64,000 nucleotides of DNA from the NCBI GenBank assembly GCA_964629885.1, contig CAZVRJ010000007.1, positions 17,501-81,500 of the forward strand, read 5' to 3'. Below, piece by piece: positions 9,799 to 18,134 of the stretch. The translations under genes were made by a program, and so were the position numbers. Source of the stretch: CAYWCV01 sp964629885 (GTDB taxonomy: Bacteria; Bacteroidota; Rhodothermia; Balneolales; CAYWCV01). The number at the start of each line of letters is the position of its first letter. The stretch's first letter is position 1. Under the pieces are notes generated by a model. The model saw only the letters and a list, made by a program, of their open reading frames with translations. It was not told where the DNA came from and searched no databases.

Positions 9799-10874
9799 AA
9801 CGCTACGACAGATTTCTGATAGGACGACTTCTGACTTTTGTTGCACTTGTTGTTCTGGTGCTCCTAATGATTTTTATTATCGTCGATTTCTCCGAAAAGA
9901 CGGACGACTTCACCGACCGAGGTGCAGCCATGAGCGACATCCTATACCGGTATTACATTCCGTATATCCCAGAAATTATTCGGCTAATTACGCCCGTAGC
10001 TATCTTTGTTGCGGCTTTGTATATCGCAGGACAAATGTCAGACCGGCTCGAAATGGCAGCCCTGCGTTCGGCCGGATTGTCTTACACCAGACTCATCTTT
10101 CCCTATATCGTCGTAGCCTTGATAGGATTGACGGTCGTAAGTGTATTAGATGGATTCATTGTCCCTCCTGCGAACCGAATCCGATTTGCATTCGAACGAG
10201 AGTACTTAAATAAGCGAACTACAGTTGGCAATCGGTCGCAGGTGTTCAGGCAAGAATCGCCCTATGCACACATGTCGGTCGATTTTTTCGATCCTGTTGA
10301 GCAGACAGGATATCGATTCAGACTGCATCAGTTCGACGAGAAAGGCCTACGCGAAATCACCGAATCACAGCGCCTGATTTGGATCGACAGCCTGAGCCAA
10401 TGGCGCTTGGAGTCGGCCGACCGACAACGGTTCGAGAGAGATCGGGTCAATACCGAGTTTCTGCCTGTACTTGACACAACACTTACCGTTCTACCGCGCG
10501 ATTTGGCGCGATCTACATCAGATATAGCCATGCTTACGTATGGGGAAGCTGTAGACTATATCGACTCAATCGATCGAAGTGGAAGCGGTAGCATCTCCCT
10601 TCCGCTGACACAGCTATGGGGTAGAATTCTTTATCCGTTAAGTGTGATAATCGTCACGTTTATCGGCTTCACCATTGGCTACGAACGCCGAAAAGGTGGG
10701 CAGGGTGTTCCAATTGCCATCGGACTCAGCGTCAGTTTCGTTTACCTGACTCTGTTGAAGACAATAGAGCCGCTAGGTTATGCTGGTGTAATGAGCCCGT
10801 TTATGGCAGCATTTCTTCCGCATGCCTTTTTCGCAATTGGGGCTGTGATTCTGGTTATGTCGACCAGAAAGTAG
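9795..10874 (+). CDS. LptF/LptG-family permease (second of a pair)
   Basis: This is the second 359-residue permease of the presumed LptB2FG complex for LPS transport. It has three N-terminal helices (about 10-35, 50-80, 95-120), the family motif RLEMAALRSAGLSYTRL after helix 2, a periplasmic jellyroll-like domain (about 130-250), and three C-terminal helices ending close to the C-terminus. Length is normal for LptG/LptF. The start ATG overlaps the preceding stop by four bases. The gene converges on ispG with only 12 bases between the stops, and I see no terminator hairpin in that gap, so antisense read-through is possible. Confidence 0.87.
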   Translation: MKRYDRFLIGRLLTFVALVVLVLLMIFIIVDFSEKTDDFTDRGAAMSDILYRYYIPYIPEIIRLITPVAIFVAALYIAGQMSDRLEMAALRSAGLSYTRLIFPYIVVALIGLTVVSVLDGFIVPPANRIRFAFEREYLNKRTTVGNRSQVFRQESPYAHMSVDFFDPVEQTGYRFRLHQFDEKGLREITESQRLIWIDSLSQWRLESADRQRFERDRVNTEFLPVLDTTLTVLPRDLARSTSDIAMLTYGEAVDYIDSIDRSGSGSISLPLTQLWGRILYPLSVIIVTFIGFTIGYERRKGGQGVPIAIGLSVSFVYLTLLKTIEPLGYAGVMSPFMAAFLPHAFFAIGAVILVMSTRK

Positions 10875-10886
10875 CATCGATCAGAA

Positions 10887-12122
10887 TCAGAGTGACAGTT
10901 CGGACTCTTTATTTCCGTATCGTCTCACAATGTAATCGTTCAACATCTTCTTGAAATCACGACCGATATGATCGCCCTGCAAGGTAAGTGCATGTTGTCC
11001 ATCGATATACACCGGTGCCTTGGGCTCCTCGAATGTACCAGGTAGCGATATCCCAATATTGGCTGCTTTCGACTCGCCAGGGCCGTTCACAACGCAACCC
11101 ATCACGGCCACATGTAAATCCTCAACACCAGGATAGGCCTTTCGCCAAATAGGCATGCTATCTTTGAGGTAGGTTTGGATTTCGTCGGCTAATTGCTGGA
11201 AGTAGGTGCTTTTCGTGCGACCACAGCCTGGGCAAGCCGTAACCTGGGGCATAAAGCTTCGAATCTCAAGGCTCTGAAGGATCTGCTGACTGACTCGTAC
11301 TTCTTCGGCACGATCGCCACCTGGTAGTGGTGTGAGCGATACACGGATGGTATCGCCAATTCCACGCTGAAGCAAAACGGCCAGCGCTGCCGAACTGGCA
11401 ACAATACCCTTCATTCCCATACCAGCTTCGGTTAATCCAAGATGCAATGGATAAGGTACTAAACTAGCCAATCTGGAATAGACTGTAATCAAGTCTTGTA
11501 CGCCGCTGATCTTACAACTGATGATGATCTTGTCGGAGCTCAATCCAACTTCTTCGGCGAGAGCAGCCGACCTAGTTGCACTCTCCAACATGGTGTCGAT
11601 CATCACCTCTTTAGCCGACTTTGGCTCCATCAATGCACTGTTAGCATCCATTTTTGCAGCCAAAAGCTGCTGGTCGAGCGATCCCCAGTTCACACCAATG
11701 CGCACGGGTTTATCGTACTTGACCGCCTGCTCCACAATGGTACAAAAATTCTCGTCTCTTGCCTTAGTACCTGTGTTGCCCGGATTGATCCGGTACTTGG
11801 ACAATGCCTTCGCACAGTCTGGATACTGGGTCAAAAGAACGTGCCCGTTGTAATGAAAATCTCCAACAATGGGTACCTCAGCCCCTCTCTTGTCGACCTG
11901 CTCCACGATATAGGGCACTGCCTGCGCAGCCTCCTTGTTATTCACCGTTATGCGGACAATCTCTGAACCGGCGTCGTGCAACTGTAGTATCTGGTCTACG
12001 GTCTCCTTGATGTCGGCCGTGTCGGTGTTGGTCATGCTCTGAACAACAATCGGCGCACCGCCACCGACAGGTACATTGCCGACGTTGACTTGGATGGAAG
12101 ATCTGCGCTGGATCGGATTCAT
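10887..12122 (-). CDS. ispG: 4-hydroxy-3-methylbut-2-enyl diphosphate synthase
   Basis: IspG (GcpE) carries out the penultimate step of the MEP isoprenoid pathway, converting MEcPP to HMBPP with a [4Fe-4S] cluster. The cluster ligands are visible as Cys297-x2-Cys300 (CPGCGRT) and Cys343 in MGCVVNGPGES, where Glu350 is the conserved acidic residue. The N-terminal TIM-barrel half begins with VPVGGGAPIVVQSMTNTDT. At 411 residues it is the short bacterial form without the large central domain seen in plants and Chlamydia. It is the last gene of the leftward array, 40 bases after a rhomboid gene and downstream of a carotenoid-type desaturase. That fits a link to isoprenoid metabolism, though the array is functionally mixed. 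Confidence 0.95.
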   Translation of the reverse strand: MNPIQRRSSIQVNVGNVPVGGGAPIVVQSMTNTDTADIKETVDQILQLHDAGSEIVRITVNNKEAAQAVPYIVEQVDKRGAEVPIVGDFHYNGHVLLTQYPDCAKALSKYRINPGNTGTKARDENFCTIVEQAVKYDKPVRIGVNWGSLDQQLLAAKMDANSALMEPKSAKEVMIDTMLESATRSAALAEEVGLSSDKIIISCKISGVQDLITVYSRLASLVPYPLHLGLTEAGMGMKGIVASSAALAVLLQRGIGDTIRVSLTPLPGGDRAEEVRVSQQILQSLEIRSFMPQVTACPGCGRTKSTYFQQLADEIQTYLKDSMPIWRKAYPGVEDLHVAVMGCVVNGPGESKAANIGISLPGTFEEPKAPVYIDGQHALTLQGDHIGRDFKKMLNDYIVRRYGNKESELSL

Positions 12123-12162
12123 AGAGATTTGGATGTTTGTGATATCAAACGAAACGTCCGAC

Positions 12163-13035
12163 TCAAGGGTTCCTCTTGCTCAACTCAAAAAGCGTCTTCT
12201 TCTCGTCGGAAGTGAGTCCATCGTAGCCCGACTGAGATATCTTATCTAAGATACGGTCTAGTTCAGACTGGTCGACCTCTTCCACAATTACGGCATCACT
12301 CACAGACCTCATGTTCCTGTTGTGGACTTTTGTCGTATTCTGCTTGTCGCGTATGAACACCGCCTGCAGATTTCTGATCCATCGGTCATAATCGTATCCA
12401 CGATAGTACATTTTGAGCAATGCCCACCCCATGAAGGCACCACCCAAGTGAACAAGCCTAGCATTGTTGCCACCCGTTCCTGACGTCTGCATAATGAGGT
12501 CGAACGCTATAAGTCCGGCTACAACCCACCGAGCCTCGATCGGCGGAAGCAAAAAGAGCATGATGGGCGCCGTTGGGTGAAGCATTGCAAACGCAACCAT
12601 AATTCCAAACACAGCTCCCGATGCTCCAATGGTTAAATTACCGACCCAGATGGACGTGAGCGCCAAGTTGATGAGTGCACCACCGATTCCGGCGCCAAAG
12701 TATATCACGGTAAACACACGCGGACCCAATGTCTCTTCGACCACGCGTCCCATCCACCACAGCCAGAGCATGTTAAAGACTAAATGCCAAAACCCGCCAT
12801 GTAAAAACAAGTAGGTTACAAGTCGCCACGGCTGGTACAACGTGCCCTCGATCGTAGGCACAAAACCGAACATTTCGATCATGACCCTTTGGTCAATGCC
12901 TAAAATGATGGGCACAAAGACTTGAATCAAGTATCCTATCAGCGTAGCAGCAAGAATAGTGCGAATAGCAATAGGCAAGTTATTGAAACCACGCTTCATT
13001 GCCGACCCCATCGATTCGTAGGCGTATCCGTTCAT
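12163..13035 (-). CDS. Rhomboid-family intramembrane serine protease with C-terminal tail
   Basis: Rhomboids cleave transmembrane segments inside the bilayer with a Ser-His dyad. Here the dyad is Ser139 in GASG and His196 in VHLGG. The L1-loop signature and a helix with HLVFNMLWLWWMG are also present, and six helices span about residues 25-215. A soluble tail of about 75 residues ends in ELDRILDKISQSGYDGLTSDEK, resembling the short tail domain (DUF6576-like) seen on Bacteroidota rhomboids. It lies 11 bases downstream of a second rhomboid gene, so the two are paralogues in tandem. Its substrates are unknown. Confidence 0.9.
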   Translation of the reverse strand: MNGYAYESMGSAMKRGFNNLPIAIRTILAATLIGYLIQVFVPIILGIDQRVMIEMFGFVPTIEGTLYQPWRLVTYLFLHGGFWHLVFNMLWLWWMGRVVEETLGPRVFTVIYFGAGIGGALINLALTSIWVGNLTIGASGAVFGIMVAFAMLHPTAPIMLFLLPPIEARWVVAGLIAFDLIMQTSGTGGNNARLVHLGGAFMGWALLKMYYRGYDYDRWIRNLQAVFIRDKQNTTKVHNRNMRSVSDAVIVEEVDQSELDRILDKISQSGYDGLTSDEKKTLFELSKRNP

Positions 13036-13046
13036 GGCATCAATGT

Positions 13047-13670
13047 TCAGGAGTAACTTTTAAGTCCCCAATACCGAATCATGATATACCCGAATACCAT
13101 GCCCCCTAAGTGTGCAAAGTGCGCAATACCCGAGTTCAAATTGGTGATGCCGCTAAATAGCTCCAGTAAGCCGAAGATGATCACAAAATACTTTGCCTTA
13201 ATCGGTATCGGCGGTATGAGTAGCATGATGTAATTATTCGGATACATCATACCAAATGCGAGCAAGATACCGAAAACAGCCCCTGATGCACCCACTACTG
13301 GGGCATAACTTAGGCCAACTAATCCCACAAGAAGTTGTAATACTCCGGCACCAATCCCAGTCGCAAAATAGTAAATGGCAAACCGCCTTGTACCCCAGGC
13401 GTACTCAATGGCCTGTCCGAACATCCAAAGGGCAAAAAGGTTGAAAAAAATGTGCCCAAGATTTGCATGCAGAAACATGTATGTCACCAACTGCCACGGA
13501 TAAAACAGTCCAGAGGCTATGGGATAAAGTGCCAACGACGACAAAAACGTGTCAACTCCCGGCGTCATCGAGCCGATGAAGAAGATCACGTTAATGATCA
13601 AGATATGCTTGATGGCCGGTGGAAAAAGGGTAAACTGAGTCCTTGGCGAATATTGGTTATCGCTATACAA
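13047..13670 (-). CDS. Rhomboid-family intramembrane serine protease (compact form)
   Basis: This 207-residue protein is a six-helix rhomboid core without the soluble tail of its downstream neighbour. The catalytic dyad is Ser129 (VVGASGAVFG) and His187 (FAHLGG). GHIFFNLFALWMFG carries the conserved His/Asn of helix 2. The start ATG overlaps the end of the upstream flavoprotein gene by eight bases, so translation is probably coupled. Tandem rhomboids of this long-plus-short type occur in Bacteroidota genomes (from memory). Substrate and role are not deducible. Confidence 0.9.
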   Translation of the reverse strand: MYSDNQYSPRTQFTLFPPAIKHILIINVIFFIGSMTPGVDTFLSSLALYPIASGLFYPWQLVTYMFLHANLGHIFFNLFALWMFGQAIEYAWGTRRFAIYYFATGIGAGVLQLLVGLVGLSYAPVVGASGAVFGILLAFGMMYPNNYIMLLIPPIPIKAKYFVIIFGLLELFSGITNLNSGIAHFAHLGGMVFGYIMIRYWGLKSYS

Positions 13671-15183
13671 ATGAAATTCTCCGCTGTCGGGATAGATGCT
13701 GTTTAATGCGATAATATACGTTGATTCCGCTTAAGGTTACACCAGGAATGCCCTGACCTGGGTATACCGTATCGCCACACATCCACAGCCCTGGCACGTG
13801 CGTGCCTGCGTCGGGCCAATCCAATATGTTTCTGTCCATCGACTGGGGGAGCCCGCCCACCCTCCCTTTGCTGCGGTGGATCCATTTCTCCCAAGTGACA
13901 GGAGTTGCGGGGAAACTAACGATCAACTCCGATTCGGCAAAGCCCGGCAAGTGTCGTCGCATCTGTTCTAGAATAGCATCTTGAACCGATTCGCGAGCCG
14001 TTTCATAGTCACCATTGAGGTTGAACCAGTAATCGGGATCTGCATGGCAGCTCACATTCATGGCACGCTCGCCTTCGGGTGCCCTGCTTGTGTCCCCTCT
14101 CTTCGAAAGTGAAACAAATATCGACTTGCTTCCCGTATGAGGCAATCCATTCGGAAGGTCAACGTGGATTTGATGATGGAGTGTCAAATCTGCAGGATAC
14201 GCGTCGGTCGTAGCCACGTTCATTGTGAAGGCACCCCAAGCTTTTTCGTAACGCTTGCTGAGTCGCTCGAATTCATCCTTTGCCCAACCTGAGGTCATTT
14301 CAGCCATGTTCCACACAGGTACATTACTCACCACTTGATGAGCTTGAAACACCTCTCCTTTTGATGTGCTTACCTCAAACCAATCTTTCCGTAGTTCGCG
14401 TATCTCTGAAACCTTACGATGTGTGCGAATTACACCACCTTTAGATTCAATGAATTCCTCGACCGTTTTAGCCATTTCGAGCAAGCCACCTGGGACATAG
14501 TAATTTGAATAATTGGTGTAGCACAAAGCCGGAGCAGCGAACAAGAACGGGGTGTCGTGTGCAAACGACTGTGCAGTTATAAGCAGCTGCTCGTCCACGA
14601 AGCGCTCAAAATCTGGATTGGTAATTCCACAATCGATCATTTGATCTTTTGTACTTTTGAAGGCATATGGCAATACTCTGGCATCAAGGGGACTATTATT
14701 AACCACCAACTTCAGCCAATCGGATGTTTGTTTGGGTGGAAAGAACGGATTGTTGTTAGCAGCCTTCCACACTATATCGGAAACATCTAGCGCATGTTCC
14801 CAAAATCTACTTTGTGCTTCTGGTTCTCCAAATGCACTGATAGCTTCATTGATCCACTTCGAGCGGTCTTCAAACTTTAAGATGGGTTTACCGTCCATCC
14901 AGACGGTCATTCCGGGGTCTAGGCGTTCACGTGGTATTTTAATGCCAGTCATCGCCTCAAGTGTCCGCATGGGCTGATTTTCATCGAACCCAGTCAAAGT
15001 TGTCGCACCACTTTCAAACACATATCCCTTGCGTTTAAACGACGAGCTGCATCCGCCTGTCACATGTGCTGCTTCGAGCACCAAAACGCGGAGACCGTCG
15101 TTGGCTAAGAGTGCAGCTGTAGTAAGACCGCCCATTCCTGCACCGACTACGATAACATCATAAACAGTTGTACTTGATTTCAT
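13663..15183 (-). CDS. FAD-dependent carotenoid desaturase/isomerase-like oxidoreductase (CrtI/CrtISO family)
   Basis: The N-terminus has a dinucleotide-binding motif VVGAGMGGLTTAALLA followed by an acidic strand end and GGCSSSF, the FAD signature of phytoene-desaturase relatives. The C-terminus has the second family motif GLWMCGDTVYPGQGIPGV, near residues 460-480, which contacts FAD. The 506-residue length suits CrtI, CrtD or CrtISO. The exact reaction is uncertain, because these motifs are shared by desaturases, cis-trans isomerases and retinol-saturase-like enzymes. ispG lies three genes downstream in the same direction. There is no phytoene synthase in the window, so a carotenoid role is inference. 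Confidence 0.8.
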   Translation of the reverse strand: MKSSTTVYDVIVVGAGMGGLTTAALLANDGLRVLVLEAAHVTGGCSSSFKRKGYVFESGATTLTGFDENQPMRTLEAMTGIKIPRERLDPGMTVWMDGKPILKFEDRSKWINEAISAFGEPEAQSRFWEHALDVSDIVWKAANNNPFFPPKQTSDWLKLVVNNSPLDARVLPYAFKSTKDQMIDCGITNPDFERFVDEQLLITAQSFAHDTPFLFAAPALCYTNYSNYYVPGGLLEMAKTVEEFIESKGGVIRTHRKVSEIRELRKDWFEVSTSKGEVFQAHQVVSNVPVWNMAEMTSGWAKDEFERLSKRYEKAWGAFTMNVATTDAYPADLTLHHQIHVDLPNGLPHTGSKSIFVSLSKRGDTSRAPEGERAMNVSCHADPDYWFNLNGDYETARESVQDAILEQMRRHLPGFAESELIVSFPATPVTWEKWIHRSKGRVGGLPQSMDRNILDWPDAGTHVPGLWMCGDTVYPGQGIPGVTLSGINVYYRIKQHLSRQRRISFV

Positions 15184-15216
15184 AGGGGGAAGAACACACG
15201 ATCCCCCACATGCGTT

Positions 15217-15993
15217 TCATGTCCAACGTATCGTTTCTTTGTCGAGAAATGCTGCGATCCCCTTTTTGCAGTCGGCCGACATGCGGGCTGCCGCGTTCAT
15301 ACGAGAAGCGTATTGCAGTGCCGTCTTACTGTCCATGCCCGATACAAGACGGATGAGCTTTTTGGTGGATGCCAATGCCTCCGCACTTAGGCCATGGGTC
15401 AAATGGTCTATCCACCATGCTAACCGCTCTTCGTAAGATTCGACAGTGGCTACTTCATGTACTAAGCCGACCTCCTTAGCTACTTCAGCGCTCACAATCT
15501 CGGCACCGAGCAGTAATCTGTAAGCATGCGATGATCCCACCTTCTCAAGCAGAAACTTGGCGACGATAGCTGGCACGAAACCAATGCGCGTCTCCGTGTA
15601 GCCAAACTTTGCCTTTTCGTGCGTCAGTGCTATGTCGCACATTGTTACAAGGCCGCATCCACCAGCCAAAGCATGGCCGTTAATGGCACCGAACAGCACT
15701 CCAGGGAAGTCGTGCATGACTGTGAACAAACCGGCCAACTGCTCGGAATCAGCCAAATTTTGAGCCATGTCTGCCTGCTGCATATCCTGCAAAGCGGCCA
15801 AATCGGCGCCAGCGCAGAATGCATCTCCAGCACCTGTTAATATGATAGCTTTGCAAATACCTGGACGAGATAAATCCTTGAAAACCGTTGTGAGCTCTTG
15901 AACCAGCGTCGCATTAAGCGCATTGCGCTTCTCGGGACGGTTTAATGTTACCCTCGCAATGCGACCATCGATATGGATCTCAATGTTTTCCAA
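15217..15993 (-). CDS. Enoyl-CoA hydratase/isomerase family protein (methylglutaconyl-CoA hydratase-like)
   Basis: The 258-residue crotonase fold shows the oxyanion-hole segments FCAGADLAAL and HALAGGCGLVTMCDI, then FGYTETRIGFVPAIVA. Compared with classical enoyl-CoA hydratase the second catalytic Glu (in YTE) is present, but the first (GGCEL) is replaced by Gly (GGCGL). The string RIGFVPAIVAKFLLEKVG resembles methylglutaconyl-CoA hydratases of leucine breakdown, so that is the best guess, held loosely. The gene sits six bases downstream of the macB-type ATPase and 33 bases upstream of the flavoprotein. No other leucine-degradation gene is nearby. Confidence 0.8.
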   Translation of the reverse strand: MENIEIHIDGRIARVTLNRPEKRNALNATLVQELTTVFKDLSRPGICKAIILTGAGDAFCAGADLAALQDMQQADMAQNLADSEQLAGLFTVMHDFPGVLFGAINGHALAGGCGLVTMCDIALTHEKAKFGYTETRIGFVPAIVAKFLLEKVGSSHAYRLLLGAEIVSAEVAKEVGLVHEVATVESYEERLAWWIDHLTHGLSAEALASTKKLIRLVSGMDSKTALQYASRMNAAARMSADCKKGIAAFLDKETIRWT

Positions 15994-15999
15994 TACAAA

Positions 16000-16710
16000 T
16001 CAAGCTAGAACAGGCTGGCTTACCACGACATCACTCTCAATAAGACCATCCTTTAACTGTACGACCCGGCGAGCATGCGATGCAATATCGGTCTCATGCG
16101 TTACCAAAATGATGGTATTACCCTGCCTGTACAATTGTTCGAACAGGTTCATGATCTCTATACCCGTCTTGGAATCCAAGTTACCGGTGGGTTCGTCGGC
16201 GAGCAAAATCGACGGTGTGTTTACCAAGGCACGAGCAATGGCCACACGCTGGCGTTGTCCACCCGATAATTCGTTGGGTTTGTGGTCCATACGGTCGCCC
16301 AATCCCACCTTTCTCAGTGCATCAGCCGCCATCTCTTTGCGTTCGCTCGACTTGATACCAGCGTAAATCAACGGGAGTTCGACATTAGCGAGACAATTGG
16401 ATCGCGGCAACAGGTTGAACGTCTGGAAAACGAAACCGATCTCGCGGTTTCTGACCACCGCAAGCTCGTCGTCGGTGAGATGACTCACATTGGTACCGTT
16501 CAAGATGTAATCGCCAGAGGTTGGCGTATCCAAACAGCCAATCATGTTCATCATGGTCGATTTTCCGGATCCTGATGGACCCATGATCGCCACATACTCG
16601 TTCTTTTTGATTGTAAGCGACACACCGTCGAGTGCACGCACTTCCTGCGAGCCCATTTGATAGTGTCTCTTTATATCCTTCAGCTCAATAATGGAGTTGA
16701 ATAATGACAT
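16000..16710 (-). CDS. ABC transporter ATPase, MacB/LolD type
   Basis: This 236-residue nucleotide-binding subunit has Walker A GPSGSGKS (44-51), signature LSGGQ (148-152), Walker B ILLADEP (168-174) and a switch His near 205 (VTHET). Length and sequence match the stand-alone ATPases of MacB-type exporters, which drive mechanotransmission and do not themselves form a channel. The start codon shares one base with the macA-like stop (TGATG). The two MacB-type permeases at 20826-23296 lack an ATPase of their own and are the likely partners, about 4 kb upstream in the same direction. Confidence 0.93.
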   Translation of the reverse strand: MSLFNSIIELKDIKRHYQMGSQEVRALDGVSLTIKKNEYVAIMGPSGSGKSTMMNMIGCLDTPTSGDYILNGTNVSHLTDDELAVVRNREIGFVFQTFNLLPRSNCLANVELPLIYAGIKSSERKEMAADALRKVGLGDRMDHKPNELSGGQRQRVAIARALVNTPSILLADEPTGNLDSKTGIEIMNLFEQLYRQGNTIILVTHETDIASHARRVVQLKDGLIESDVVVSQPVLA

Positions 16711-18098
16711 CAGTTCTGTGCTACTAAATTCATCCGGTTATTTTTGACAGTGACTTTGTCATTCGGGTTCAATTCGCGGGAAACGAGGCGATATGGACCG
16801 ATAACAACTTCCTGACCAGCTTCCAGACCGTTTGTGATGTGGATGTGCGTCTCATCGCTGATTCCTGTCGAAACCTCGACTACCTCAACCTTGCCGTCGC
16901 GAACAAGAAACACAATCTTACGTAGGTCCTCTTTTGGTATCATAGAGTCACTGCCCTGATTAGACGATTCCGCAGCCTCGTTTGGTTTAGCCGTTTGTGT
17001 TTTTGTCGTGTCCGTCTTGATCTTGTTGAAATCGCGAACCGTAACAGCTTGAATCGGAACAGAAATGGCATCTACTATAGTCTCCGTCATAATATCGACA
17101 GATGCCGACATCCCTGGCTTGAAAATCGGCGATGGCGATAGGCTACTTGTTTCGTCAGAAGATTGACGGGCGATGTTCTCGCCACTCGACTGCGGCAGGT
17201 TGTGCAGCGTTGTGATGCGAATCTTCACCGTATAATCGGTAACCTGCTCGGTGCTCGATACTCCAGTAATATTCGCCGAGTTGGCAATTTCGGTCACCAT
17301 ACCTTCGAACGTGCGGTTCGGGTATGCATCTACCTCGATTTTTACGGAGTCGCCTTGGTTTACGTTCACGATGTCGGATTCGTTCACGCGCACTTCGACT
17401 TCCATCTGCTCAAGCTTTGCTATGCGCATGATTTCAGTACCTGACATCTGCATATTACCCACTACACGCTCGCCGATTTCAACGTTGAGCTTGCTAATCG
17501 TACCATCCATCGGAGCGCGGATTATAGTTTGCTGTAACTCTTCCTTAGCCTTGCGAAGTGAAGCCTCAGCATTCTGAATCTGGTATTCTGAAGCTTTTAG
17601 ATTAGCCTCCTCTGAACGGAAATTTGTCTCCGCTTGCAAGAACTCAACCGACGATATCAGCTTTCGGTCATAAAGCTGCTTCTGGCGCTCATAATTGAAA
17701 CGCGACTGCTCGAAACTGGCTCGACTCTGCTCGTATCGTGCCTTCTGCGAAAGCAGCGTTGCACTAAGTTGATCGATCTGAGCTTGATATATGTCCGGTT
17801 TGATGCGGATAAGTAAATCACCCCGCTTCACATTTTGACCTTCTTTGACACGAAGTTCGATGATTTCGCCCGATACGTCGGGCGATATGATGACCTCGGT
17901 CTCAGGATTGATACGACCTGAGGCCGACACCATCTGTGTGATGGTCTTTATTCCAACTTTGGTCGTTTCAACTTCCTTGCCGGCTGGCTCTCCCCCAATG
18001 ACACCGGTAACGCGCAACAGCACGCCAGTAACAATGATGATAAGGATCACACCTCCGGTCAGGTACCAGAACTTTCTGGATGATTTTGCTTTAGCCAT
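16710..18098 (-). CDS. Efflux RND/MacA-type periplasmic adaptor (HlyD family)
   Basis: A single N-terminal membrane anchor (about residues 10-30) is followed by a biotinyl-lipoyl-like half (VKEGQNVKRGDLLIRIKPD), a long alpha-helical hairpin (about 105-195) rich in Glu, Gln and Arg, and the second lipoyl half (IIRAPMDGTISKLNVEIGE). A beta-barrel and membrane-proximal domain complete it. This is the adaptor that joins an inner-membrane transporter to TolC. At 462 residues it is longer than E. coli MacA, with a low-complexity Ser/Thr/Lys linker near 360-385. It is clustered between tolC and the ATPase. Confidence 0.92.
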   Translation of the reverse strand: MAKAKSSRKFWYLTGGVILIIIVTGVLLRVTGVIGGEPAGKEVETTKVGIKTITQMVSASGRINPETEVIISPDVSGEIIELRVKEGQNVKRGDLLIRIKPDIYQAQIDQLSATLLSQKARYEQSRASFEQSRFNYERQKQLYDRKLISSVEFLQAETNFRSEEANLKASEYQIQNAEASLRKAKEELQQTIIRAPMDGTISKLNVEIGERVVGNMQMSGTEIMRIAKLEQMEVEVRVNESDIVNVNQGDSVKIEVDAYPNRTFEGMVTEIANSANITGVSSTEQVTDYTVKIRITTLHNLPQSSGENIARQSSDETSSLSPSPIFKPGMSASVDIMTETIVDAISVPIQAVTVRDFNKIKTDTTKTQTAKPNEAAESSNQGSDSMIPKEDLRKIVFLVRDGKVEVVEVSTGISDETHIHITNGLEAGQEVVIGPYRLVSRELNPNDKVTVKNNRMNLVAQN

Positions 18099-18134
18099 GA
18101 TAGTTTGTGAGGTTTACGTATGACAGATGATATC

